Assembly (NCBI GenBank): GCA_012959805.1
Contig: DUCN01000062.1
Span: forward strand, 409-64,408
DNA from: Myxococcales bacterium
GTDB lineage: Bacteria; Myxococcota_A; UBA9160; UBA4427
Length of the DNA stretch: 64,000 bases
Reading direction: 5' to 3'
The notes under the pieces were generated by a model that was not told the DNA's origin, did not search any database, and saw nothing but the letters and a program-made list of their open reading frames with translations. Shown one piece after another: positions 1-8,341 of this stretch (position 1 is its first letter; each line of letters opens with the position of its first letter). Both the position numbers and the translations under genes were made by a program.

Positions 1-147
1 CTGGTTTTGGCATTCAGCCTGGCTGGATGCTGGGCGCTGGTCTCGCGGCACAGACAACGGGAACTCTCTTAGATTTTCGCCCGGACCCATGGCATGCTGG
101 CAGAGAGCGGCACCGGATCTCGTGGTTAGGCGGATTCCGCTCTTGGC

Positions 148-771
148 ATTACTCCTCATGATTGTCGTGTGGAAGATCGATGTCGAGAAAGCCGTGGCTT
201 CCCCATTCATAAGAGCCTGACGCCTTACCCGGTTGCGGGACGAGGAGGTCGGCGCGGGGAAGAATGCCGATGCACAAGGCCGAGTATCCGAACCACGTTT
301 GGAGCTACGACTTTGTCGCGGATCAAACGAGCGATGGGAAGACGCTTCGTTTCTTAACCGTGATCGATGAGTTCACCCGACGAGCACTTTGGATCGAGTG
401 CGCACGTCATCTCACGTCGTTCGATGTGGTTCGCGTGCTCGATCAGCTCGTTGAGCTGCACGGAAAACCGGCCACGATCAAAAGCGACAACGGTCCCGAG
501 TTCGCAGCGAAGAAGGTGCAGGAGTGGATCAAAGATCGACACATCAACGCACGCTTCATCGATCCCGGCAGTCCGTGGCAGAACCGGGCATAACGAATCA
601 TTCAACGGCATCTTTCGAGACGGATGTTTGAATCGCTGGCTCTTCGAGTCGGTCCGAGAATCTCGCGAAGCAACGGAGCATTGGCTTTACGAATACAACT
701 TTGAGCGACCCCATGAGTCGCTCAGCGGGCGTTCGCCCGAAATGTTCTTTAAACAAGGGGAACAACACTAA
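148..771 (+). pseudogene. IS3-family transposase (OrfB) remnant, frameshifted
   Basis: This is a decayed DDE integrase-core transposase of the IS3 OrfB type. A first piece around 166-230 (reading VEDRCRES..) looks like the pre-core region. The frame then changes near 240, and 264-593 carries the core, with the first Asp in WSYDFV and the second in KSDNGPEF. That frame ends after SPWQN. One extra C near 588 shifts the rest into another frame, where the catalytic Glu lies in GHNESFNG and the C-terminal YNFERPHESL block follows to a TAA at 769-771. The three catalytic residues are therefore spread over broken frames and no intact protein can be made without frameshifting. The left end of the element is not identifiable in the first 150 bases. 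Confidence 0.8.
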
Positions 772-777
772 CAGCAA

Positions 778-810
778 AGGGAAGCCGCTTGACCTTCAAG
801 CGAAATCCCT
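778..810 (+). terminator. Possible hairpin terminator after the transposase relic
   Basis: An outer AGGGA/TCCCT pair encloses an inner seven-base stem CGCTTGA/TCAAGCG with a three-base loop. It lies directly after the transposase stop and before the convergent gene ending at 853. There is no good U-tract, so termination is an inference; it could also be part of the IS end. Confidence 0.3.
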
Positions 811-852
811 AACACAACGGCTGGTGCCGTTTTCTTGGGCTTGCCAGGCAGC

Positions 853-3120
853 CTAGCGGATCAACTGCCAATCGATTTTTGCATTCCCGGGAGCGGGTTC
901 AGAAAATGCCACCCGGAATCCCTTGGCAGTTTTCTCAACAACCGCGTCCCGTGTCATCCAGCTTGGCTGGACGGTGACCGAATAGCGTCCGTCCAGCTCC
1001 TGCCGGCTTGCTGGAAACGAGACCGTCAGCTCGCGTAGGCCCTGACCGACCGCAACGTCGATGCCCCGAAGATTTTTGGCGGCTGTGTCGGTCCCAGAGA
1101 TCCCTGTCTGACGAAGCGTGGCCGAGTGGCTGAGATCGAGACCCGCCGAGTCGAGTACCAACCGTCCTGAACCGGGGTCGGCATGGATCGAAGTGATCCT
1201 GCGTCCCACTTTCGGCGAGAGCCGCCATCGCAATTTCTTCTCGTTTCCGTCGACAGACCAGAGATCCAGAGCCGCATCTTTCACGGCGCCGCGTATGCGG
1301 AGAGCGGAGGAGGTCACTGCGCGTACGTCGACGCCATACTCGAAATGCGTCCGGCGATCCTTTTGCTGCTTCAAGACCGCGTCGAGAGTCCCTGACTGCG
1401 AGGAGTCGATCAGCAATCCGCTTCCGATTTGCACGCGACCCGCGTTTCGCGTGTGAAACGATGCGCCGCTCATCAATCCCTTGAAGCCATTGAAGTGGCG
1501 CACCCGGTATCCCGTTGGAAGCCATGCTTCGGCCGCTGGGGGTTGGGTGATCGGGTCACCGCTAGCGAAGTCGATGCTGGATTGAAAGAAGGGCGCGGGC
1601 GCGAGAATGATCTTGCGGGCGTCGTCGTTAGTCGCCCTCCAAACGTTGCCGGGGCGATAGCCAGCGACACCCTCACGCACGTCGCTGGCCCAGGCGCCCG
1701 GCGCGATGATGTAGCGCAGCTTGTGCGAATCCTTGGAAGAGGTCGTGTAGTTCCCGGCATCCATCAGGCGCGGCCCGCCGCGACGGTTCGTGCCCCACCA
1801 CTGAGATTCAACGTAGAGTGCCATTTGACCGTTGGCGAGACGTTCGACGGATGTGATCGAGTACCAGCGATGCACGGGGTGAGGAGGACCGGCCAATGCG
1901 GAAGACCACTGCTCGCCTTTCTCGTATCGCTCGCTCGGCTCGTCGATGGCAATGAATCGGCCCACGAGAGATCGATCCCAGTTGGCATCGCGGCTACCGA
2001 CGATGAGACTCGTTGATGCGGCCTCGCCGCGCAGATAGTTGTAGCCTGCGGCAACGACCTGGACCGTTCCTGACGTCTGCCACTTTTTCGGATTCAGATT
2101 GATGATGGGGCGTGATGTTCCGAGCTTGTGTGGGTCGGTCGCTCCCGCCGCCGCGTAGACCAGCGTGCCGGAACTCGGGTCCCAGCTTTCTACGAGCGCC
2201 CGGAATCCGATGAGATCTTGGATGATCTCGGCGGTGTAGGCCACACCTCCTTCGTCACCGCCACCCGACATCAGATCGCCCTGATAATCGAGCTGAGTCC
2301 AGTTGCCGAAAGTATCCCCGGTTCCGTAGGTGGCACGCTTGATGACGAGCGACATCGACTGGTTGTCGGCGTTGCTGAGGTCGTTGAGGGTGAGTGCATT
2401 CACGATCGTCTTGGCATACACGATCGCGTCTTTCGGGCGCGGCTGACTCACGTCCGCGGTGAAATAGGGACCAAGCGTATCCTGACCCAGCGACTTCACG
2501 ACGACACGCTCGACCTTTCCGCCATAGGCTCCGGGTATTCCCGAAATGCGAAGCATCTGGCCAACATAGAGCCCACGCAGAGTAGGCACATCAATACGGG
2601 CGTTGTTGCCCGGCATGGACGCGCGGGTCAGCTTTTGAGAGTACGACGAGGAGCCACCGCGGTTGAAAGAGGTGATCTGCTGGGTCGATACGACCGCCGT
2701 CGCGGGCAGATTGCGGTCGAGCTCACGTTCGATGATCTGGCCGGCAGTGCCAATCCCGGCCAAGGATGGTGCGGTGCCCATGGCCGGCACATAGATTCGC
2801 TCGGCACCGCCGCGGTAGTCGAAGACTGTGACGGCGGTGCTCCGATAGTCGCGCTGAGCGTCGTTGACGACTTTGAAATCTTTGGCAACACCTGTTGGGA
2901 TCACCAATACGCCACCTCCCTGAGACATCAGCTGCTTGATCGCCTTGCGATAGGCCAGGCTCGCAGCTTTCGAGGTGTTACACACACCGAAATCGGTCAG
3001 TGAAACTCGATTCGAGGCGTCATCGATGGCCGACCGTTGCTCGGCGTGCGCGGCCGCGCTCCCGATGCACGACACGCCGATCAGAATCAGAATTTGGATG
3101 CATTTCGAGAATCGGGCCAC
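853..3120 (-). CDS. Secreted pectate-lyase-like (beta-helix) protein with tailspike-type C-terminal domain
   Basis: A long secreted protein of unknown substrate. The open frame reaches 3237, but GTG at 3120 is preferred because GGGGGAGGTG sits six bases upstream and the protein then begins with a clean signal peptide (MARFSKC, a hydrophobic core, AAAHAEQ). That gives 755 residues. The N-terminal mature part (VSLTDFGVCNTSK, then QGGGVLVIPTG) matches the opening of pectate-lyase-3 or GH28-type right-handed beta-helix proteins. The C-terminus (SVTVQPSWMTRD .. KGFRVAFS .. KIDWQLIR) resembles the small beta-sandwich found at the end of tailspike-like and carbohydrate-binding proteins. It lies downstream of a flippase and a glycosyltransferase on the same strand, so a role in cutting or binding the exported glycan is plausible. 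No catalytic residues could be assigned. Confidence 0.6.
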   Translation of the reverse strand: MARFSKCIQILILIGVSCIGSAAAHAEQRSAIDDASNRVSLTDFGVCNTSKAASLAYRKAIKQLMSQGGGVLVIPTGVAKDFKVVNDAQRDYRSTAVTVFDYRGGAERIYVPAMGTAPSLAGIGTAGQIIERELDRNLPATAVVSTQQITSFNRGGSSSYSQKLTRASMPGNNARIDVPTLRGLYVGQMLRISGIPGAYGGKVERVVVKSLGQDTLGPYFTADVSQPRPKDAIVYAKTIVNALTLNDLSNADNQSMSLVIKRATYGTGDTFGNWTQLDYQGDLMSGGGDEGGVAYTAEIIQDLIGFRALVESWDPSSGTLVYAAAGATDPHKLGTSRPIINLNPKKWQTSGTVQVVAAGYNYLRGEAASTSLIVGSRDANWDRSLVGRFIAIDEPSERYEKGEQWSSALAGPPHPVHRWYSITSVERLANGQMALYVESQWWGTNRRGGPRLMDAGNYTTSSKDSHKLRYIIAPGAWASDVREGVAGYRPGNVWRATNDDARKIILAPAPFFQSSIDFASGDPITQPPAAEAWLPTGYRVRHFNGFKGLMSGASFHTRNAGRVQIGSGLLIDSSQSGTLDAVLKQQKDRRTHFEYGVDVRAVTSSALRIRGAVKDAALDLWSVDGNEKKLRWRLSPKVGRRITSIHADPGSGRLVLDSAGLDLSHSATLRQTGISGTDTAAKNLRGIDVAVGQGLRELTVSFPASRQELDGRYSVTVQPSWMTRDAVVEKTAKGFRVAFSEPAPGNAKIDWQLIR

Positions 3121-3301
3121 TCCGATCACCTCCCCCGCTTTGGACGTCACGTTGTCCTGGATAATTTTAGACTGGATTTGGCAAGTATAGTGCGCAGGGT
3201 TGGGGTTGTCCGAGATCGATGGCGTTGTTGGCGGCATCAGTAATGGTCATCACGATCGCCCTACACAAAGAGCTGCCGCACATAGAATGGGAGTGTCCGG
3301 T

Positions 3302-4846
3302 TCACCCTGTTAGTGGGCTTCCTGTTCCGCGGCGGCGCAAAAAGCGAACGAATGGAGGGTCGAGGGCGGCAGTGCCGAGAACCGCTACCACCACGAAGAT
3401 CGCTGCCTTCATTACAAAGCTCAGCCAGTCTTCGACTGCTGGGGACCAGGTTAGAACCGCCAGTGAGAAGCAGGTCAGAGTTACGCTGACGACTGCGAGT
3501 TGACGGCCCAGGCGTTGCAGCACGCCAGGGGGTACTGGATGCCGTCGTTTCAATGACACAGATATGGGTATGGCGAAGAGGACGATTGTCGACAGTAGGG
3601 TGGCCGCGGCCGCGCCGGGCAGGCCCCAGACGGTCATCGCAAAAATCACGACAGGAAGTCGGCCGAGGGCATCGAGCCAGACGATGCGCGTGATCACGCG
3701 GAATTCGCCGCGAATGAAGAGACCGTCATAGGCGCAGCCACTGATCATGAAGATGAGACTCGACACGGCAAAGAGAGTGTTGACCGTGTTGCCTGCATAG
3801 AGATCGCTTCCGACCCAAAGCCGAATGAAGCCTTCGTTGAGGGCGATGCACCCGCCCAGTCCGATGGCGCCCACCAGTGCCGTCGTCTTGTAACGCGCGG
3901 CCATGATTTCACGCAGACGTTGTTCGTCCCGCTGTCCAAACAGGTGAGCCAGGCCCGGCAGTATCGCAGTACCGAACTGCACGTCGACGAGTTTGACCAT
4001 CTCGTGGGTCCGGAGCGTAATGGCGAAGATCCCGGCAGGAATGGGGCCGAGAATCACGCCGACCAGTAGGGGATCGACGTAGGCGCGGAGCCGGAAGGCG
4101 AGCTGGCTCGCAAAGACGTACGTGGAATCTCGGAAGAGCGATCGCACCAGTTGCGCGTTCCAGTTTGGGCGGATTTCGAGCTGGTGGATGACGACCCACA
4201 AGACTGAGAGACCGTTTCCAACCAACATCCAGGTGCCCCGCAAGACGAGACCCAGCGAAATGGCATAGAGACCGAATCCATAGTGGATGAGCCCAACCGT
4301 CAGTAGCAGGGATAGCGCTTCGCCCATGACGGTTTGCATCCCAGGTAGAACGGGACGCTGAAGATTCTTGAGCACCTCGGCGAGCCCGAAGGCCGCCAGG
4401 TGTAGGATGTTGGCGCCACACGCGATCAGGATGCATTCGGTGAGTCGTCGACCTTGTTCACCGTCGATGTCCATGAGCTGCGCTGCCAGGGGCGAGATGG
4501 CTGCGGCGATGGCGCCCACCACGACTGCGATCCCGACCACGACCCAAAGTCCCGACCCGATCAGGCTCTCGAGCTCTGCCCGGTCGCGGGCGCCGTAGGC
4601 TCGAGAAACGCGCTGCCCCAGTACGCCGAGTAGGCCGAAGTCGACGTTGGTGATCTGTACGAGAACGGCTCCGGTTGCCAGCCAAGCGCCGTATTCGAGT
4701 GGGCCGATGACGCTCACAAAGAGCGGTACCAGGCCTAGATTGCGCACGATGACCAGGGCAATGGATGTATAGGCGATGCTCGTGCCCGCCAACACTGCAG
4801 AGCGTCGGCTCACCGGTCGGTCGAGGGGATCCGGGGGCTCGCTCAT
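3302..4846 (-). CDS. Wzx-like polysaccharide flippase (MOP superfamily)
   Basis: A 514-residue integral membrane protein with about 12-14 hydrophobic segments and the usual layout of lipid-linked oligosaccharide flippases: a short charged N-terminus (MSEPPDPLDRPVSRRS), then repeated helices separated by short basic loops. Such proteins move undecaprenyl-linked repeat units across the inner membrane for Wzy-dependent O-antigen or exopolysaccharide assembly. The start overlaps the stop of the upstream glycosyltransferase in an ATGA (4843-4846), so the two are translationally coupled. Multidrug MATE proteins share the fold, but this one lacks their typical pattern and its glycan neighbours favour Wzx. 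The transported unit cannot be told from sequence. Confidence 0.8.
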   Translation of the reverse strand: MSEPPDPLDRPVSRRSAVLAGTSIAYTSIALVIVRNLGLVPLFVSVIGPLEYGAWLATGAVLVQITNVDFGLLGVLGQRVSRAYGARDRAELESLIGSGLWVVVGIAVVVGAIAAAISPLAAQLMDIDGEQGRRLTECILIACGANILHLAAFGLAEVLKNLQRPVLPGMQTVMGEALSLLLTVGLIHYGFGLYAISLGLVLRGTWMLVGNGLSVLWVVIHQLEIRPNWNAQLVRSLFRDSTYVFASQLAFRLRAYVDPLLVGVILGPIPAGIFAITLRTHEMVKLVDVQFGTAILPGLAHLFGQRDEQRLREIMAARYKTTALVGAIGLGGCIALNEGFIRLWVGSDLYAGNTVNTLFAVSSLIFMISGCAYDGLFIRGEFRVITRIVWLDALGRLPVVIFAMTVWGLPGAAAATLLSTIVLFAIPISVSLKRRHPVPPGVLQRLGRQLAVVSVTLTCFSLAVLTWSPAVEDWLSFVMKAAIFVVVAVLGTAALDPPFVRFLRRRGTGSPLTG

Positions 4847-6018
4847 GACTGGAGGGATTCCTCGCCGCGAATCAAATCGTGGTAGTGGCCCAGGACTTCG
4901 GCTGGACGGGACAATTCGAGCCCATAGGCACGGGCGGCCTCGCGAAGAGTGGAATGAGCGCCTTCGTCCATGTCGATGCAGTTCTGAAAAACCTGCGTGA
5001 AGTCAGCGACGTCATTCAGCGGCACATCCCAGCCGACACCGCGCGTTTCAAGGTCTCGCCAGGGCGTGCAATCGCTAATCAAGACCGGACAACCCGCGCC
5101 GAGCGCTTCGGCGATCGAATATCCAAAGCTCTCGTTCATCGAAGGCATCACGAAAACGTCGTAGCGGCCGAGGACGCCGAAGACTTCTTCGGATGGAAGC
5201 GAACCCTTCCATTCCACACGAATGTTGTCGGGCAGAGTTTCGACGACGGCTTCGCACTCGATCCAGTAGTCCGGATCATCCTTCGGGCCGTAGAGGTCAA
5301 ACCGAACCTCTCCGCGGACCTTCCGAAGGGCTTCGAGGGCATGAGTCAGATTCTTGATTCGTGCCAACCGGGCGAGATAGATGAGTTCGAGGTGGCCTGC
5401 CTGTTTTTGTCTGCGTTCGCTGCTTGTCGCCGGAGACACCGGTGTCGGCAGGTTCTCCGCGATCATGATTCGTGCGCCGCTTCCGAACTCGCGCCGGATG
5501 TCCGCGGCCTCACGTGAGTCTGATGCGCGCCACGTGGCGTCTCGGTAGAAGCCTAGCAGTCTCGCAATCACCAGCAGAAGGGACTTTCTCTTGCGCTTGA
5601 TCTGTAGCGCGCTCTCCGCGAGTTCCCCGTTGGGAGCGACGATGAAAGCGTTTCGTGGAATCAAGTTCAACCAACGGAGAAGAGTCGGCGTCATTCCGAA
5701 ATGGAGCGAGACGACACTATTTAGGAAAAGTGTGTCATGAGGCGTGTCATTGAGAAGGCGTCGGATGATCCACGGCCGGAGCTGATCATCGGAGAGATAT
5801 AAAACCTCCGATTCGCTGCGTCGCAACCATTTTCGGGTTTCGATGTCAGGATACGGTTCCGATCCGAAGTCGCGGCCCCGAGTGATGACCCGAAATCGGA
5901 ACTCCGCGCCCAGTAGTGCCAGCATGTTGGCGACGGTTCGCAGAACACCCCCGGCCTGATAGCCTGGCAAAAAATAATCGCATAGGACGATGACAGTGAG
6001 TCGTGGATCGGTAGCCAT
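4843..6018 (-). CDS. GT4-family glycosyltransferase
   Basis: A retaining GT-B glycosyltransferase of about 391 residues. The N-terminal domain begins TVIVLCDYFLPGYQAGGVLRT, with the glycine-rich acceptor-side loop of GT4 enzymes. The C-terminal donor-binding domain has the E-x7-E type motif in ESFGYSIAEALGAGCPV. The open frame extends to 6267, but ATG at 6018 (MATDPRL) starts exactly where the fold should begin; no strong Shine-Dalgarno is visible for either. The gene is the first of a coupled pair with the flippase gene, and its product probably adds a sugar to the lipid-linked repeat unit at the cytoplasmic face. Donor and acceptor are unknown. Confidence 0.82.
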   Translation of the reverse strand: MATDPRLTVIVLCDYFLPGYQAGGVLRTVANMLALLGAEFRFRVITRGRDFGSEPYPDIETRKWLRRSESEVLYLSDDQLRPWIIRRLLNDTPHDTLFLNSVVSLHFGMTPTLLRWLNLIPRNAFIVAPNGELAESALQIKRKRKSLLLVIARLLGFYRDATWRASDSREAADIRREFGSGARIMIAENLPTPVSPATSSERRQKQAGHLELIYLARLARIKNLTHALEALRKVRGEVRFDLYGPKDDPDYWIECEAVVETLPDNIRVEWKGSLPSEEVFGVLGRYDVFVMPSMNESFGYSIAEALGAGCPVLISDCTPWRDLETRGVGWDVPLNDVADFTQVFQNCIDMDEGAHSTLREAARAYGLELSRPAEVLGHYHDLIRGEESLQS

Positions 6019-6591
6019 AGGGTTTCGGGGTCGGACCTTACTACAGAAAACTCGCGGGGCCGCCCTTCCGCGCGACGCGTAACGTTCGTTTAAATGAGGA
6101 GGCGCCTGGAGCAATGCCGACGCTGTTTGCCGCAGCGTTGGCGACGTGACGAACCCAGTGCTGGCACGCTTGGCATTGAGTGTAGACACCGCCCTATTTG
6201 GCGTCGGCCGGTTCGATGCGGCTTCTAGAACCTTGCCGGCGCCGACCCCCTTGGGGCTAGCCGCCATCGGTCAGTGGATAGAGGCGGCAGTGAGTATCGC
6301 GGAGAGCGGTCGGTCGGCAGGGCGGAATTTCGAGTTTTCTTCGAAGGTCGTTGGCTCGAGCGTTCGCAAAGGAGGGCACGCGGTGCCGCCAATCTTCGCG
6401 ACTCGGATTCGGCCTCCGCCCAGGGAGGTGGGTCCGTTTTCTGTTCGGAATACGACGGGTTCATCATGGGTGCACCCGCCATGTGCGCTAGCTTTATAAA
6501 CGCTCGTTGTTCTTATCCTGTGTTAGTTTCACAGAATACGCGACGACCGAAACGCAACCGGGCCAGGATCCGGAAACGAGAGGGGACGTCG
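6019..6591. other. Divergent intergenic region
   Basis: About 570 bases between the leftward glycosyltransferase gene and the rightward FkbM gene. The open frames crossing it are poor in protein character and look like chance. An AT-richer patch around 6490-6540 could hold the promoter of the methyltransferase gene, but no convincing -35/-10 pair was found. Confidence 0.4.
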
Positions 6592-7470
6592 TTGGGCTTG
6601 TCCACGCGCGTGATTGACATCATGGAGACGCTAATTGGCCGTCGTGAGCTTTGGCGGTTGGGCCGTCTGATCTATCGGCATGCTCGTCGCGACGGGCACA
6701 ACGATCCCGAGATCAACGGTGAGTACGCGTTGCATAGGAAGGTCTCCGAGTGGGCGGGTCGCCGGAACGAGCCGTTCAATGTGATCGATATCGGAGCCAA
6801 TATCGGTTACTGGTCGTCGCACCTGCTCGACGAGTGCCAGCGGGCGGGCGTCAAAGACATAAATGTCTGGGCCTTTGAGCCATCCGATGAAATCCGAGTG
6901 GAACTCACGAGTCGATTGCAGTCTCTACCGGCCGGTTATGCAGTTTCAATCCGATCGGAGGCTGTCTCGGACGAGATCGGCCAGGCCGCATTCGATGCGA
7001 CGCCCGGCATCAGCGGGATCAAGCATCTACTAACGACTGCCGCGCAATTAGATGGTGATACGCCAAGCGTCGATGTTGCGGTGACGACTCTGACACATGT
7101 CTTCGAAGCTGAAAAGATCGAGTCGGCAGACTTCGTCAAATCCGATGTCGAGGGTTTCGACCTTTCGGCTTTGCGTGGCGCTGCTCCTCTGTTGGCGCAG
7201 GGACGAATCGGTCTCTTTCAGTTCGAGTACAACCATTGCTGGATATCGACCCGTTCTTTTCTAAAGGACGTTTTCGAACTCGTAGAAGGGCTCCCCTATC
7301 TCGTCTGTAAAGTGGTACCGAGCGGTATCGACGCTTACGACGCTTGGCATATCGAACTGGAAACATTTTTTGAGACCAACTACGTGCTGGTGCGGAATGA
7401 CCTGCTCGAGGTTTTCGATGTCCGAAGAGGGCAGTTCCGCGCGGACAACACTTATGCTTCGAATGCGTAG
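6592..7470 (+). CDS. FkbM-family SAM-dependent methyltransferase
   Basis: A class I methyltransferase of the FkbM family. Motif I is NVIDIGANIGYWSSH, followed later by ADFVKSDVEGFDLSALRGA, the family's second signature. FkbM proteins usually O-methylate sugars or polyketide hydroxyls and are common in glycan loci, where they cap or decorate residues. The frame is open back to 6274, but the upstream part is low-quality sequence. TTG at 6592 has AGAGGGG about seven bases upstream; ATG at 6622 is the alternative. The protein is about 292 residues from 6592. The next methyltransferase gene starts within 20 bases downstream, suggesting one transcript. Confidence 0.8.
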   Translation: MGLSTRVIDIMETLIGRRELWRLGRLIYRHARRDGHNDPEINGEYALHRKVSEWAGRRNEPFNVIDIGANIGYWSSHLLDECQRAGVKDINVWAFEPSDEIRVELTSRLQSLPAGYAVSIRSEAVSDEIGQAAFDATPGISGIKHLLTTAAQLDGDTPSVDVAVTTLTHVFEAEKIESADFVKSDVEGFDLSALRGAAPLLAQGRIGLFQFEYNHCWISTRSFLKDVFELVEGLPYLVCKVVPSGIDAYDAWHIELETFFETNYVLVRNDLLEVFDVRRGQFRADNTYASNA

Positions 7471-7487
7471 CGCATGCCGGATGCTCG

Positions 7488-8270
7488 TTGGTTTGGCAGC
7501 GACCTTGCCGGTTTTTTTTGAACGAGGACCTGACATCGTTGTCTGATTTCCGTGCCGAACTCTATGAACGTTATGTATCGGCATTCAAGGGATCCGACGC
7601 AGAACCTTCGTCTGCGGATTTGGCTTCCTATTTTAATTGGTGCCAGTACAAGTACCTGCCACTCTTCGACGGTCTACCCAAGGACACGCCAATTCTCGAG
7701 CTGGGTTGCGGTCCCGGGGATATGCTCGAATACCTTCGACAATGCGGGTTCAGTGCGGCCGAGGGAATCGACCTCTCCGAAGAACAGGTTCAGATCGCCA
7801 AGGACCGCGGGCTGAACGCGCGTGTGGCCGACGTGTTCGAATGTCTGGAGTCCGTGCCCCAGCGCTATAGGGTGATTTTGGCCGTCGATTTCGTGGAACA
7901 TTTCTCCAAGGATGAGTTGATGAGACTCGTCCCGGCGATTCGCACCGCACTCGAGCCCGGTGGGACCTTGATCGTGCAGACGCCCAATGGTGAAGGCTTG
8001 TTTTCGAACCAGGTCGTCTATGGCGATTTGACACATCTGACGATTTTTACGCCAGAATCACTGAAGCAGCTTTTTCGTCTCTGGGGCTTCGACGCGTTCC
8101 ACTTCGTCGAGACCGGTCCCGCCCCCGCGAACTGGAAGGGCAAGCTCCGTGTGCTCGCGTGGAATCTGATTACGCGGTGCGCGAATCTGGTTCGGAAGAT
8201 CGAGTCCGGGAAGACTCAAAGCATCTGGACCGAGAACATGATCTGCCGCTGTACGAAGACCGGGGAATGA
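7488..8270 (+). CDS. Class I SAM-dependent methyltransferase
   Basis: A Methyltransf_11/23-type protein of up to 260 residues. Motif I is PILELGCGPGDMLEYL, the acidic residue closing strand 2 is in AEGIDLSEEQ, and a post-motif stretch RVILAVDFVEHF fits motifs II and III. The C-terminal third is the variable substrate-binding part. It follows the FkbM gene by 17 bases and probably methylates a glycan or lipid intermediate of the same locus. TTG at 7488 starts the open frame; TTG at 7539 is an alternative, near GAACGAGG. An eight-base T run lies between them (about 7512-7519), so the first 17 residues are uncertain. Confidence 0.75.
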   Translation: MVWQRPCRFFLNEDLTSLSDFRAELYERYVSAFKGSDAEPSSADLASYFNWCQYKYLPLFDGLPKDTPILELGCGPGDMLEYLRQCGFSAAEGIDLSEEQVQIAKDRGLNARVADVFECLESVPQRYRVILAVDFVEHFSKDELMRLVPAIRTALEPGGTLIVQTPNGEGLFSNQVVYGDLTHLTIFTPESLKQLFRLWGFDAFHFVETGPAPANWKGKLRVLAWNLITRCANLVRKIESGKTQSIWTENMICRCTKTGE

Positions 8271-8341
8271 CGTGCAGCGAGAAAGTTTGGATCAGCGCCT
8301 GCCCCTCGGATGAACTCTCTTGTGGTCGTCCCATGGGATTA

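Noticed and set aside
2128-3003. A 291-codon plus-strand frame inside the secreted beta-helix gene
   Set aside because: The minus strand has a signal peptide, ribosome site and domain motifs; the plus frame is a shadow.
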